Source: Pyropia yezoensis (lineage: Eukaryota > Rhodophyta > Bangiophyceae > Bangiales > Bangiaceae). Taken from it: DNA of 64,000 bases. Below the pieces are notes generated by a model. It did not search any database, was not told the origin of the DNA, and saw nothing but the letters and a program-made list of their open reading frames with translations. The stretch spans positions 16,217,186-16,281,185 of the forward strand of contig CM020620.1 in NCBI GenBank assembly GCA_009829735.1, given 5' to 3'. The position numbers and the translations under genes were made by a program. Shown piece by piece: positions 22,234 through 32,983 of the stretch (within the stretch, counting starts at the first letter, position 1; every line of letters starts with the position of its first letter).

Positions 22234-24136
22234 ATGACCGCCGCCACCGCCGGCGGCTACGCTGCCGCCCGCGCCATGCGCGGGGCGGCGACGGCGGCGG
22301 CGCCCGCCCGCGCGCGGCGGCGGCGGCGGCGGCACGCCGTGCGCGCGGCGTCGTCTTTGGCTGGGGGCGGGGCGGGGGGCGTCGCGGCAGCCGCGGCCGC
22401 CGCGCCCTCCCCCCCCCCGCCATCCGCCGCCGCGGCGGCGGCGGCGGCGGCGGTGGGGGACCCCCCCGTCAAGGTGCTGCCGGACCGTCGGCGCGGCCGG
22501 TACGTCAACCCGTTTCCCACGTGGCCGGGCTACCCAACGGCGGGAGACGTGGTGAAGCTCCTCCTCGAATCGCGGGCGCTCCTCCGCCGAGGTCCCCCCG
22601 GTGGGGAGGGCGGGGGCATCCCCCCCCGCTGTACGCCGCGGCTGTACCCGCCGGCGGGTACGCCCGCCCGGCTCACCTGGCTCGGCCACGCGTCGGTGCT
22701 GGCGCAGCTGGGCGGCGCTGGTGGCGGCGGCAGGGGTCGCGGCGTGGCGGTGCTGTTTGACCCGGTCTTTGCGCACCGCGTGTCGCCCGTCCCATGGGCG
22801 GGCCCGGCTCGGATTGGGGGCCCCCCCCCCGTGGCGTGTGCCCGCCTCCCCCCCATTGACGCGGTGGCGATCAGCCACAACCACTATGACCACCTGTCGC
22901 GGCGGTGTGTCTTGGAGCTCGAGGCGAGTCGCCAGCCCGTCTGGGCGGTCCCCGCGGGGGTGGGCGGGTGGGTGCGGCGGCTGCTGCCGGCCGCCGCCGC
23001 CGCGGGACGCGTCCACGAGCTGTCTTGGTGGGAGGACCTGCAGCTGGTGGCGGGCGGGTCGGCGGCCGACGGCCAGCCGGGGGGGGCGGGGGGGGGGGAG
23101 GGGGCCCCGTATACGCTGTCCTTTTTGCCTGCCCAGCACTGGAGCAGCCGCACCCCGTGGGACCGGGGGGCCTCTTTGTGGGGCTCTTGGGGCCTGCGGG
23201 TGGCCAGGCCCGCCGACGGCGGTGGGGGCGGCGGCGGCGGCGGCGGTGATGGCGGTGGCGATTGCAGTGACTGTAGCGGAAGCAACGGTGGTGGTGGCGG
23301 CAGCAGCGGCGGCGGTGGTGGCAGTGGGGGCAGCGGTGGAGGCGGTGGTGGCAGCGGCAGCGGCAGCGGCAGCGGCGGCGCACCCCCTGTCACTGTCTGG
23401 TTTGCGGGGGACACGGGCTGGGCGGGCGCACCCCTCTACCACGCCATCCGGAACCACCTGGGCGGCGCCGTGGACGTGGCGGCCATCCCCATTGGCGCGT
23501 ACGCGCCGCGGTGGTTCATGAAAGCGCAGCACATCAACGTGCGCGAGGCGGTGCGGGTGTTCCAGGAGGTTGGCGCCGTCGAAGCCTTTGGCATCCACTG
23601 GGGTGCGTCCACGGGGGTGCCGGCGCTTGGGGGGTGGTGCGCGGCAAGCGCGGGGTGCAAGCGGGGGAGGGAATGGGCTGGGGTTGGGGCGGGGGAGGGG
23701 GAGGTGGGGGGGGCGGGCGGGAACAAGGTCCATTGACAGAGCCAGGAGGATTGTGTCATGGAGGCAGTGACGTTGTCACATCGGGTCTATGTGACGTGGG
23801 AGTGCCGCCGCGTCCGCGCTCACTGACGCCCGGTGCTGTGGATGCGTCGGAAGTGGTGTGGTCACTTTGCCCCCCTCTTCTCGGCTTCCCCTCCCCTCCC
23901 GCTCTCCCCTCTTCTCCTCTGCTCCTCCCTCTGCCCGTGCCCCTGCTCGTGCAGGAACCTTCCCACTCACGACTGAGCCGCTGATGGAACCCGCTGAGGA
24001 ACTGTCGCGCGTCGCCGACGCCGCGGGCATTGCCAACCGCTTCGTGACTCTCGGCATGGGAGAGAGCCGCGATTATGGATTGCGGAGAGAGGACAGTGGC
24101 GGGGAGGGGGGGGACGCACCTGGCGCTGCAGCCTAA
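22234..24136 (+). CDS. NAPE-PLD-like metallo-beta-lactamase-fold hydrolase, two exons
   Basis: The gene has exons 22234-23602 and 23955-24136 with a 352-bp GTGCGT..GTGCAG intron (516 residues). NAPE-PLD family enzymes are zinc hydrolases releasing N-acylethanolamines from N-acyl-phosphatidylethanolamine. Motifs seen: LTWLGHASVL (148-157), LFDPVFAHRVSPVPW, SHNHYDHL (214-221, the HxHxDH zinc site), AQHWSSRTPWD (300-310), WFAGDTGW (389-396), FMKAQHINVREA with His433, and GIHW split by the intron and resumed as GTFPLTTEPLMEP, typical of the family. The Ala/Arg-rich first 75 residues look like an organelle-targeting leader. Residues 328-382 are an inserted Gly/Ser tract between the catalytic motifs. 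Substrate is inferred from family only. Confidence 0.9.
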
Positions 24137-24389
24137 CCGGCCACCCACCCACTTCCAGCCTGCGGCTGGGGCGTGGTGCTGCGTTAGTTGTGAGCGAAGA
24201 GGAGGGGGGGTATGTATGTAGAGGCGGGGCCTAGCAACTCTCGCCCCGATTCGTCGACGGCCGCCAGCGACTACCTGGGTGGGCTGCCGGTCGCCCCTTT
24301 CCCCCCCTTTCCCCTTTCCCCGCCTCCCTTCCCCCCGCCACCAGGACCACAGGCCGAGCCAGCAGCATACCCCGATTGCGTGCCGGTTT

Positions 24390-26429
24390 TTATTTCCTCC
24401 CTACCACATCGTCTGGGGCAAACGACCAGGACTGAAGCTCCAGGTCGGGCGCGTCGGTGGCGAGCTGCGAAAGGTTCCACACGTTCTTAAAGAGGAGCAC
24501 CGGCCGCCCCCACCGGTCCTTGGCGTACATGACGTTGAAGAGGCGGCCGGCAGCGTCGAGCGCCTCCCACGGATCGTCGCCGGGGCCAACCACCCAGCGG
24601 GCGACCGAGTAGGAGAGCGGCTCGAGGCGCGTCTCCACCCCGTACTCGTCGCGGAGGCGCTGCTGGACAACGTCAAACTGGAGGGCGCCCACCGCCGCGA
24701 GGACGGGTTCCGTCTGGCCATCATCCCCCCGCGGGTAGAGCAGCTGCACGGCGCCCTCCTCGAGCAGCTGGGAGAGGCCCTTGTTAAAGTTCTTGTACTT
24801 TCCTGTATCGGCGTTCTTGATGTACGCGAACAGCTCGGGCGAAAAGGCGGGGATGCCCGGAAATACCACCCGCGTGCCGCCCGTGTAGACCGTGTCGCCA
24901 ATGGCAAACGTGCCGGGGTTGGTGAGGCCCACGATATCTCCCGGGTAGGCAACGTCGACGGTCTCACGCTCTGACGCAAACAACTGCGTCGGGCGGGTGA
25001 GGGCAAGCGTCTTGCCCGGCATCCGCGAGTGGTTCACCTTCATGCCCTTGACGAACGTGCCCGAGCAGACGCGCACAAACGCGACGCGGTCGCGGTGCTT
25101 GCGGTCCATGTTGGCCGAGATCTTGAAGCAAAAGGCGGAAAACTGCGCCGCACACGGGTCAATGGCGCCCACCGACGACTCGCGGGGCGTCGGCGGGAGG
25201 CCGAGCTCGATAAAGCGTTTCAGGAAGAGCTCCACCCCAAAGTTGGTCATCGCCGAGCCGAAAAACATGGGCGTCATGTCCCCGACCGCCACGGCGTCCG
25301 CGTCGTACGTGTGGCCGCACGAGTCCAGGATGTCAATCTCCTCGCGCAGCGTCGCGAGGGCCTCCTCCCCAATAATCTCCAGCACGCGCGGGTCGTCGAT
25401 GGGCAGCGCGCCCAGGTCGTCGGCCTTGCCCGTCCGGTCGGCGCGGCCAAACAGGTGCACCAGCTGGGTGGAGCGCTCGTACACCCCGCGGAAGCGGTCA
25501 CCATCTCCAATAGGCCACACAATGGGGAGGCAGGCCAGCCCAAACTCCGCCTCAATCTGGTCGCAAATCTCAAACGCACTCATCGCCGGCCGGTCCATCT
25601 TGTTGACAAACGTCATAGTGGGGAGCTTGCGCAGTCGGCACACCTCAAACAGCTTGCGGGTGCGGTCCTCCAGGCCTTTGGCCGCGTCAATGAGCATCAC
25701 AACATTGTCAGTGGCGGTGAGGGCGCGGAACGAGTCCTCGGCAAAGTCCTCGTGACCGGGCGTGTCGAGCAGCACCGCCAGGTTGTCCCCATACTCGAAT
25801 GTCATCACCGTCGACGCAACAGAGATGCCACGCTGCTGCTCAATCGCCATAAAGTCTGAGGTGGTCCGCCGCTGGTTGCCCCGCGCCCGCACCGCGCCCG
25901 CCTTTTGGATGGCCCCCGCGTACAACAGCAGCCGCTCGGTGAGGGTGGTCTTGCCCGCGTCGGGGTGGGAGATGATGGCCAGCGTGCGGCGGCGGTACAC
26001 CTCTGCCTCAAAGGAGCGGGCTGGCCCGGCCGCGCCGTCGGCAGCCGTCGCCACCCCACCGTCAGTCCCGCCCGTAGCAGCAGCAGCCGCGTCCGCCACC
26101 GGCGTCGCCCCTGGCGCATCCACCTCTGCGTCAGCGTCAGTGGCCGCAGACATGGTCGGTGGATGCCTTAATGGACGGTCGTCCGACCTGCCAGGGAGCG
26201 CCGCCGCGGCCGCCGCTCCCACTCCCGCCGCCGCCGTGCCAGCCCTCCCCCGCACCCCCCCCAAAGACCCACTAAACGCCGAGCCGCCCACGGCCACGCG
26301 CGGCTGCATGGAAGCACAGGACGCGGGCGCGGGGACGTGAGGACGCCCACCGCCCACTGCAGCCACCGTCGGGGGGGTGAACGCGGCCGGCGCGGCGGCC
26401 GGCCGACGAGCCGCCACTGGGCCGCCCAT
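24390..26429 (-). CDS. prfC: Peptide chain release factor 3 (bacterial type), probably plastid-targeted
   Basis: Bacterial-type RF3 is a GTPase that removes RF1/RF2 from ribosomes after termination. The GTPase core shows SHPDAGKTT (G1, about 154-162), RGISV (G2), DTPGHEDF (G3, from 222) and NKMD (G4, 276-279). The RF3 C-terminal regions follow (GSAMTNFGVELFLKRF; ALQFDVVQQRLRDEYG), ending close to the bacterial length once the leader is removed. About 140 N-terminal residues are Ala/Pro/Arg-rich and transit-peptide-like. The ATG at 26429 has a good context (GAGATGG); 26309 (MQPRVAVGGSAFSG) is an alternative start. The gene has no intron and is convergent with the NAPE-PLD gene, 253 bp apart. 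A plastid rather than mitochondrial destination is inferred from the bacterial type. Confidence 0.93.
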   Translation of the reverse strand: MGGPVAARRPAAAPAAFTPPTVAAVGGGRPHVPAPASCASMQPRVAVGGSAFSGSLGGVRGRAGTAAAGVGAAAAAALPGRSDDRPLRHPPTMSAATDADAEVDAPGATPVADAAAAATGGTDGGVATAADGAAGPARSFEAEVYRRRTLAIISHPDAGKTTLTERLLLYAGAIQKAGAVRARGNQRRTTSDFMAIEQQRGISVASTVMTFEYGDNLAVLLDTPGHEDFAEDSFRALTATDNVVMLIDAAKGLEDRTRKLFEVCRLRKLPTMTFVNKMDRPAMSAFEICDQIEAEFGLACLPIVWPIGDGDRFRGVYERSTQLVHLFGRADRTGKADDLGALPIDDPRVLEIIGEEALATLREEIDILDSCGHTYDADAVAVGDMTPMFFGSAMTNFGVELFLKRFIELGLPPTPRESSVGAIDPCAAQFSAFCFKISANMDRKHRDRVAFVRVCSGTFVKGMKVNHSRMPGKTLALTRPTQLFASERETVDVAYPGDIVGLTNPGTFAIGDTVYTGGTRVVFPGIPAFSPELFAYIKNADTGKYKNFNKGLSQLLEEGAVQLLYPRGDDGQTEPVLAAVGALQFDVVQQRLRDEYGVETRLEPLSYSVARWVVGPGDDPWEALDAAGRLFNVMYAKDRWGRPVLLFKNVWNLSQLATDAPDLELQSWSFAPDDVVGRK

Positions 26430-27823
26430 CTCGGCGGGCAGCAAGCGCGCAGGCGCCGCGCCAGGGACGCAGCAGCACCAGTGGACACGGTCAGTGGCTG
26501 TGACAAAATGGGATGATGATGGGGGTGGTAGAGGCTACGGGGAGGCCGCGCAACGACTGCACTGGGCAGCCGCCGAAGTGCTACATACAGCCGCCTTAAC
26601 CACTGCAACGGCCGTTCTTCTGTTGCCAAGCGAGGCTGACCACGCTCGGGCCTGTCTCGCGGCGGTCGTGCACGGAGATCCGCTCTTGGTGGCCCCCCCA
26701 CAGTGACCTGAGAGACGACTTTCGTCTGATTTTTCCATTGTGACGTACTTTCATGTTCCTCTTCTTACGAAAAGGTGACACATCTGGAGGAAGCGGTGTC
26801 CGGCCCTACGAGCCGCACCCCCCGACTGGAACAGCGCCACCCTTTTCCGTGGCGTGTCTCCGCCGTCTCCGTCCGGGATCCGCGGCGGGTCTGGCCATGT
26901 CAGGCGGCGAGAGGTGCCACCCCAATCACAAGGATGATCCATCCACGGCCCTCGTGGCCTTCGCGTAGAAACATCGGATACGTACAGTAGACGAATACCG
27001 CGTGGTCATTCGCTCCTCCCATCCCCGCGACCCCCCTGTCTCCCCATCAATGGGGATCCCGCTCCCGCCGTGGGTGGTCGCTACGTACGGGCGCTCCCAT
27101 CCGAAGGTGCCCGTACAAACGTATGCAGCGACGAACCGCGGCGGACTGGCCTCGGCGGAGCCGCCTACGCAAAGCGTTCATACGCGAAAACGACTGGGGC
27201 CCCGCCCCGAAGGTTGGGCCGCCATGGGGGAGCACGATCACGTCCACGGTACAGTAGTTGGAACATACAGTATCCAGGATATACGGGCGCCCATCCTCCT
27301 TTTGATGATGGGCGCCCCCGTGGTCACCAACGACCAGACCGAAGCAACGAGGCGGGCGCGGGCGTGGCGGCGCGAACGGGACGCGGTCGCCGGCACCTGG
27401 CCGCCGGCGACCGCCCTCGCTGGCGAGCGACCTCGCCAGCGAGCGACCTCGCCAGCGAGCAGGGGGCGCCGCCCGCGACGGGGCGGTGCCGTCGCGGTGC
27501 GCGCGGGCGGCGGCGCGTGCCGCCCCGCGTCGCAACACCGGTACAGTATACCTTCTGTACGGCCCCCCGCCCCCCCTCCCCCCCCCCCGGACCGCCTGCG
27601 GGGAGGGTCCCAGCAACGCTCAGCCCTCAAGAGGGTCGTCCGCGCTGTGCCTGTAGGGTCGAGTCCAAAGCCGGCATGGCCTGTCCAGCCGGGGCGCTTG
27701 TGCTCTCTGCATCGAACCGAAGCAGACCTTGACACCCGGCTGGCGCCCCCATTGTCCAGGGCGCCCGCTCACCCTCCCCGCCCCCCCCCCGCGTCCCGTC
27801 CCTCCCACCCAGCCATCGCTACC
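26430..27823. other. Intergenic region between RF3 and the M13 peptidase
   Basis: These two genes diverge from here. One plus-strand frame (about 26540-26706) gives a helical Ala/Leu-rich peptide ending at a stop, but it has no ATG and no domain. A strong hairpin lies at 27285-27317 and a short tandem motif (ctcgccagcgag) at 27415-27460. Promoters for both genes probably lie here, but no TATA box stands out. Confidence 0.4.
27285..27317. repeat. 11-bp perfect hairpin upstream of the M13 gene
   Basis: GGGCGCCCATC (27285-27295) and GATGGGCGCCC (27307-27317) are perfect complements around an 11-nt T-rich loop. The GGGCGCCC palindrome is itself repeated in each arm. Confidence 0.75.
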
Positions 27824-30297
27824 ATGGTGTCCGCTCGCCGGCGGGTTCCGTCCGTGGCGGCGGCGGCCGCCGTGACGGCGGCCGCCGCCGCAGCCACGGC
27901 GGCGCTGCTGGTGGTGCCTGCCCCCACGGCGGCGGCGGATCTCTCCCCCGCCGCTGGCGCCGACGCGGTCGCCGACGCGGTCCTCGGCCGCATGGACCGC
28001 ACCGCCGACCCGTGCGTGGACGCCGTCCAGTGGGCGTGTGGCGGGTGGGCGGCCACGGCCAAGATCCCCCCGTCCACGACGCGCGTCGGCCCTTACTTTT
28101 CCGACGTCCGCGACCGGGTGGTGGCGGGCCTGGACCGGGTGCTGTCCTCCCCCGCCGAGGCGGCCACCCCCGCGGGCGCTCTTTACGCTGCGTGCGCGCG
28201 GACCACCGCCAGCGGCGGGGGCGCTGCGGCAAGGGCGGCGGGGATGGCGATGCTCGGCCGCTTTGCGCCCGCACTGGCGGCCATCACCGTCGACGGCACC
28301 ATGGCGGCGGTGGTGGGGGCGGTCGCGACGCTCCACTCCAACGGGGGGGGCTTGCCGCTCGTCGACTGGGGCGTCAGCAACAGCCGCGTCAAGTACCCCG
28401 AGATGGTGCTCAAGGCGTACCGCCCCGACCTGGGCATGAGCACCGCGGGCTTCCGCGCCGACACGCCGGTCGGGCGTACCATCAACGCCGCCTACCGCAC
28501 GATGCTGGTGGAGCTGGTGACCCTTGCGGGTGAAGCGGGGCTGCTGCCCATTGGGCCGGACGCCCCGGCGGCCGGGGGGTGGGCGACCGCCAAGGAGGCG
28601 GCCGCGGCGGTGTACGCATTTGAGGAGCGTATCCAGACGTGGATGACGGCCGGCTACGAAGCTTGGCGCCGTGCGACCGACCAGCCGCGGTACAACTTTT
28701 TGGACGTTGCCACCCACCCCGACACCAAGCTCGTGGCGGACCTCCTCAACGCGTGGGGGGTGACCCCCCCCGGCGGCAAGGTGATTGTCAAGTACCCCGT
28801 CTACTTTCGCGAGGCGGCCGCGTGGCTGAACTCGGCGGTCGTGGCCGACGCCGCCGGCGACGGCCGCCGCTCCCTCCGCGCCTACCTGGCGCTCACCGCC
28901 ACCCGGTCGCTCGCGGCGGCGGACGTGCTCGGCCCCGACGCGGCCGCCGCCTACTGGCGGTACAAGCAGGAGGCCAAGGGCACCCGCGCGCCGCCCGACG
29001 TCAAGACCCGGTGCGTCAAGCGGGTGGGCGACCTCCTCCCGTGGGGCGTTGGCGACGCCTTTGTGCGCCACTTTTTTGACGACGCCCAGACAAAGGCCGC
29101 CACGCAGATGGTCGACGCCATCCAGGCGGCGTACCCCAAGCTCATCGCCGGCGCCAAGTGGCTCGACGCAGAGACGCGAGCGGCGGCGAGCGCCAAGTTT
29201 GCCGCCCTCACCTTTAACGTCGCGCACTTCCCGCGAAACCCGACCGACACGTACGACGACGTGGTCGCGTCGGCCGATGACTACCCGGGCTCGTGGGCGT
29301 CGGCCGCGCGCCACGCGTGGCGCGTCGACTGGGCGCGCCTGGTGGCGCCGCGCGCAGAGCGGGAGCCACACATGGCGTCGTGGGAGACGAACGCGCAGTA
29401 CAGCAGCAGGTACGGGGAGGGGGGGTGCGCACGCCGCGACGGGCGGCCGAGAGGGGGCCCCCCTTGTGCATCTGTTGAATTCATAGGTGGGGATGTCTGG
29501 GAGGGCAGGCTGGAAGGTGGCGCGGCCCCTTTCTCGGGTGTACCCGCGGGGAGCATTCCCCGGAAGAGATTACTGACTGGTCGACGCCCCGCTGACTTTC
29601 TCGCCTCGTCTTGAGGCCCATGTCTCACCCCCCGTCTGCTCTCCATGTTGGTGTGGCTCTTTTCTGCCTGGTCCCACGCAGCCGCAACGAGTACACCATC
29701 CCCGCCGGCCTGCTGCAGTCCCCCTTCTTCGACCTCGACGCCCCCGCGGCACTGTCGTACGGCTCGGCTGGCCACATCATCGGCCACGAGGTGACACACT
29801 CGTTTGACAACCGGAACCGCCGGTACGACGAGCGCGGGGAGCGTCGGGACTGGTGGAGCGCCGCGTCGGCGGCGGCGTACAAGAAGAAGACCGACTGCTT
29901 TTCGCGCCTCTACGACACGTACCGGCCGCCCAGCCTGGGCGGCAACGTGACCGTCGACGGGTCGTTGACGCTGCCCGAGAACCTGGCCGACGCCGGCGGC
30001 CTCGCGTCGGCGGCCATTGCGTGGGAGGCGGCGGTCGCGGCGGGGCGGACGGGCGCCGCGAATGCGCGGCTGGAGAAGGAGTTTACGCCGCAGCAGCTCT
30101 TCTACCTCGGCTACGCGCAGACCTACTGCCGCAAGCGGACGCCCCGGTCCCTGCGGGAGCGCCTGTCCACCAACCGCCACGCGCCGGGGCGGTTCCGCCT
30201 GCAGGGTGGGCTGTCCCAGCACCCGGGCTTTGCTGCCGCCTTTTCGTGCGCCCCGGGCACGCCGTACAATCCGCCCAAGCGGTGCTCGTTGTGGTGA
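27824..30297 (+). CDS. Secreted M13-family (neprilysin-like) zinc metallopeptidase, two exons
   Basis: The gene has exons 27824-29409 and 29682-30297 with a 272-bp GTACGG..CACGCAG intron (733 residues). The start ACCATGG has a strong Kozak context. The N-terminus MVSARRR followed by about 30 Ala/Val/Leu residues is a signal peptide or anchor. The M13 substrate-binding block is split by the intron and reads NAQY.SSSRNEYTIPAG after splicing (family NAYYxPxxNEIxFPAG). The zinc site GHEVTH has His564, Glu565 and His568. The third ligand is Glu628 in ENLADAGG. Conserved C-terminal elements RVDGPLxN-like and YNPP.RCSLW (family CxxW end) are present. M13 enzymes cleave peptides outside the cell. The substrate here is unknown. 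Confidence 0.93.
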
Positions 30298-30641
30298 GAG
30301 ATTGGAGGGGTAGGGGGGGGGGGGGGGGGCTTCCCCGGCACCAGGCACAGCCGCCGCTACTTTCGTCTACGCCAGACGCTACCGTCCTACTACTCGGGCC
30401 CCAACACGGGCGCTCGCAGAGGTGAGGTGGGGGGCAGGCTGCTACGGGGGCGTAGGGGGGTACGCGTTCTTCCTCGTTTTTTTCGAAAGCACCTGAAAGA
30501 GGACATCGTGTGCGACACAAGGTGTACGTCGAGGAAACCTTCTGCTTGCATTGCGTTCTTATTTTTTTTTTACCCGCCGCACCCAGCCGCCCCTCTCCTC
30601 GTCTGCCAGAGCCGCGGGTCGGTGCCAGTTCCGGTGCCCCT

Positions 30642-30673
<32 letters not shown>

Positions 30674-31376
30674 GTAGGTCGCCGTCCCCACCACAGCCGC
30701 GGTGGTGGTGCTGGCCGACCACGCGCCAGCCGCGCTGCGGGCGACACCCGCCCTCAGCAGCGGCACACCCTCGGGGTGGACCACCCGGTCGAGCCACCCG
30801 CCGGCGGTGGCGGCGGCACCTACGTGGAAGTTTGGGTTGGTGGCAGCGGCAGCGGCACCGCCCCCTGCCGCCCTCGGCGCAGACCGAAAGATCCTGCACC
30901 GGTCGGTCCTGGTGGGGGGGGGAGGGGAAAGAGCGCGGGGAAGAGGGGAGGGGGGGGGGGGGGGGGGGCGCCGCGGTGTCCAATATCACAAGCGGTATGG
31001 GCCTCGCAGCGGGGGGGGCCGGGGACCGGGCCAGTGTGCGCGCGGACGGTGGCAGCGACGCGGCTGGTGTGGGTGGCGGCGGCCGCCGCGGGCGGGGGGG
31101 GGTGCCCTACGCCCCCGCCCTGCGTGTGGCCCGCTTTGCGCCGCGTGCACTTCCCCAGCTGGCCAGAGGCCGTCGTACGTTCATGCGCTTGCAGCGGGTT
31201 TTCAGTTGCACCCCCCGCGTCCGTGCGCGGCCACCACCCCGCCCGTACTGTACTGTACTACCCCGTCCCCCGCCCCCGCCCCCCAACCCTCTCCCAACCC
31301 CGAACCCCACGTGGCGCCGCCAGTCAGATGGCCGCAGACGCCACCCTCCCCCCCCCACCACCACTACACGCCGCTC
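30298..31376. other. G+C-rich interval with homopolymers; possible minus-strand exon
   Basis: It contains G runs (30310-30328 and 30945-30968), a (gcc)n tract at 30640-30672, and tactgtactgta near 31246. On the minus strand about 30860-30560 reads NPNFHVGAAATAGGWLDRVV, then HPEGVPLLRAGVARSAAGAW, which looks protein-like but has no identified family or exon limits. Sequence at 31170-31376 is homologous to the region downstream of the second CHRD gene. Confidence 0.35.
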
Positions 31377-32657
31377 TTACATCCGCTCCACCCGCACCAC
31401 GTACGGCGTCGGCGTGGCGTTGGCGTCGGCCGCCACGGTCGGCGCCGCGGCCGGCCCGGTGGTGTCGTCATCCCCGCCTTCTGGCACGGGGGGGGTAGTC
31501 TGGCCGGCCACGACGTTACCGCCGACGGCGTCGTCGGCGCCGTCATCGCCGTCACTGTCGCCGCTCTCAAAGCCGTCACTGTCGCTCTCAAAGCCGTCGC
31601 TGCCGCTCTCAAAGCCGTCGTCGGTACTCTCAAAGCCGTCCGTGCTGTCGCCGAAGAAGCCGTCGTCGTCGCCGTCTGTGGCGATGGCGTCTCCACCATC
31701 GACGGGCGCAGACGCCTCTGGCACGCCGTCAGCCGGGAAGCCCACCGCCTCGTCATCCTCGCCGGCGGGCCCGTCGCTCGGACCCGCGAATCCGTCCTCG
31801 ACGTCGTCGTTGCCGACCGCGGGCGCGGAAGCATCCGGCTCGTCTACCACAGGGACGCCCACCGCCTCGTCGCCTCCCACCCACGGGCCGGCGCTGGGGC
31901 TCAAAAACGCACCCTCGTCGTCATCAAAGTCAGCCGCAGGCGCAGTCACCTCTGGTACGTCCACGGCAGGGAAGTTCGAAGCCTCGGGCTCGTCGACCGC
32001 GGGGAAGCCCACCGCCCCGCCGCCCTCCACAACTGGGCCGTCGCTCGGGCCCGCAAACCCGCCATCGACGTCGTCGCCGTCCGCCGATGCGGTCGCCTCT
32101 GGCACGTCGGCAGCCGGGAAGCCCACAGTGTCGTCGTCCTCCCCAAAGAAACCGTCATCGGGGTCTTTAGTCGGGCCGACAACAACCTCCCCATCGGCGG
32201 CGCTGCCACCGCTGATTGCCGGCCGCAGCTGCCCCCGCAGCGCCCCCGCGGGGTTACCCTTGGTGTGGACATTCAAGTAGAGGTTGCCGGCGACCAGGGC
32301 GTCTGCCTGAGCGGAATTTAGTGCAACCTGGGTCCACCCGCAGCCGCCCGTGCCGCCCGCCTTTAGTGCCACGTCGGCGGTCAGGGGGATGAGGACGGGC
32401 CCGTTGGACCCCGCGGGCGCCTCGTGGAGGTGGATGCCCACGTCCAGGTCCACGGGGGTGGGGAGGCCCGAAAAGGACCACGTCACGGACAGGTGGATGG
32501 CGTCAGAAAGGAGCGCCAACGCCACCCCCGTCGCCGCCGACGAGACGGGCGGCACTTCGGCGGCGCCCGACAGGGGCGCCTTGAACACCACCGCGCTGCC
32601 GGTGGAGCGGCCGGCGGAGGCGCTGACGGCGGCCGTCGCGGCCACCAGGGGGGTCAC
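31377..32657 (-). CDS. CHRD-domain protein, copy 1, lacking a signal peptide in frame
   Basis: Residues 15-150 form a CHRD-type domain: GSAVVFKAPLSGAAEVPPV, then VTWSFSGLPTPVD, GIHLHEAPAGSNGP, and LYLNVHTKGNPAGALRGQL. An acidic tail of more than 250 residues follows with repeated F.. .P.VDEPEAS and DGFES units, ending TPYVVRVERM. CHRD domains occur in extracellular proteins across bacteria and eukaryotes; ligands are poorly known. The paralogue at 54856 matches almost throughout. That copy has a signal peptide; here the frame opens at a GTG at 32657, and the nearest upstream ATG (32697) is one base out of frame across a G run. Either an indel or truncation at the adjoining GST exon explains this. 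Confidence 0.8.
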   Translation of the reverse strand: MTPLVAATAAVSASAGRSTGSAVVFKAPLSGAAEVPPVSSAATGVALALLSDAIHLSVTWSFSGLPTPVDLDVGIHLHEAPAGSNGPVLIPLTADVALKAGGTGGCGWTQVALNSAQADALVAGNLYLNVHTKGNPAGALRGQLRPAISGGSAADGEVVVGPTKDPDDGFFGEDDDTVGFPAADVPEATASADGDDVDGGFAGPSDGPVVEGGGAVGFPAVDEPEASNFPAVDVPEVTAPAADFDDDEGAFLSPSAGPWVGGDEAVGVPVVDEPDASAPAVGNDDVEDGFAGPSDGPAGEDDEAVGFPADGVPEASAPVDGGDAIATDGDDDGFFGDSTDGFESTDDGFESGSDGFESDSDGFESGDSDGDDGADDAVGGNVVAGQTTPPVPEGGDDDTTGPAAAPTVAADANATPTPYVVRVERM

Positions 32658-32668
32658 CCCCCGCGCAG

Positions 32669-32983
32669 GCGGACCGCGCCACCGCGCGGGCGCACATGGA
32701 CCGCCTGGCCGCGGTGGTGTCGGCTGGCGGCGGCGGCGGGCGCGGGGCGGCGCCCAATGGGTGCGTGTACCTGGTGGGCGGCACCTTCACCTACGCGGAC
32801 ATTGCCATGGTCATTGCGAGTGGGGTGGTGCGCCCGCTGGGCGAGCGCATCCTCAGCGACGCGCCGCTGGCTGGGGTCAAGGCGCTGGTCAAGGACAACC
32901 CCTTTGGGGAGGGCCTCGACGCCGTGCTGGTGTGGCGGGACGCCATCCTTGCCGCCCACTTTGTTGACGACGAGCGGTACTAA
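32669..32983 (+). CDS. Glutathione S-transferase C-terminal exon
   Basis: After an acceptor CCCCGCGCAG ending at 32668 the frame reads QADRATARAHMDRLAAVV, then VYLVGGTFTYADIAMVIASG, ending AILAAHFVDDERY and stop. The YLVGG.FTYADIA motif is the conserved N-capping box and helix of the GST C-terminal domain. No thioredoxin-fold exon is found upstream; that side is occupied by the opposing CHRD gene. The missing exons could lie 5' of the CHRD gene, which would then sit in a GST intron, or the GST copy may be a truncated relic. Confidence 0.6.
   Translation, partial: ADRATARAHMDRLAAVVSAGGGGGRGAAPNGCVYLVGGTFTYADIAMVIASGVVRPLGERILSDAPLAGVKALVKDNPFGEGLDAVLVWRDAILAAHFVDDERY

Noticed and set aside
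21832..23733. 633-codon minus-strand ORF opposite the NAPE-PLD gene
   Set aside because: It is Arg/Pro/Ala-rich shadow sequence; the plus strand carries every catalytic motif and consensus splice sites.
24390..26429. Bacterial contamination suggested by the RF3 gene
   Set aside because: It has a long Ala/Pro/Arg leader and codon use like its neighbours, and is flanked closely by intron-containing genes.
27620..29371. 583-codon minus-strand ORF opposite the M13 peptidase
   Set aside because: Arg/Gly/His-rich antisense of a verified gene, with no domain.
30427..32280. 617-codon plus-strand ORF opposite CHRD copy 1
   Set aside because: The Ser/Pro/Lys pattern is the reverse complement of the acidic repeats; the minus strand carries the CHRD domain.
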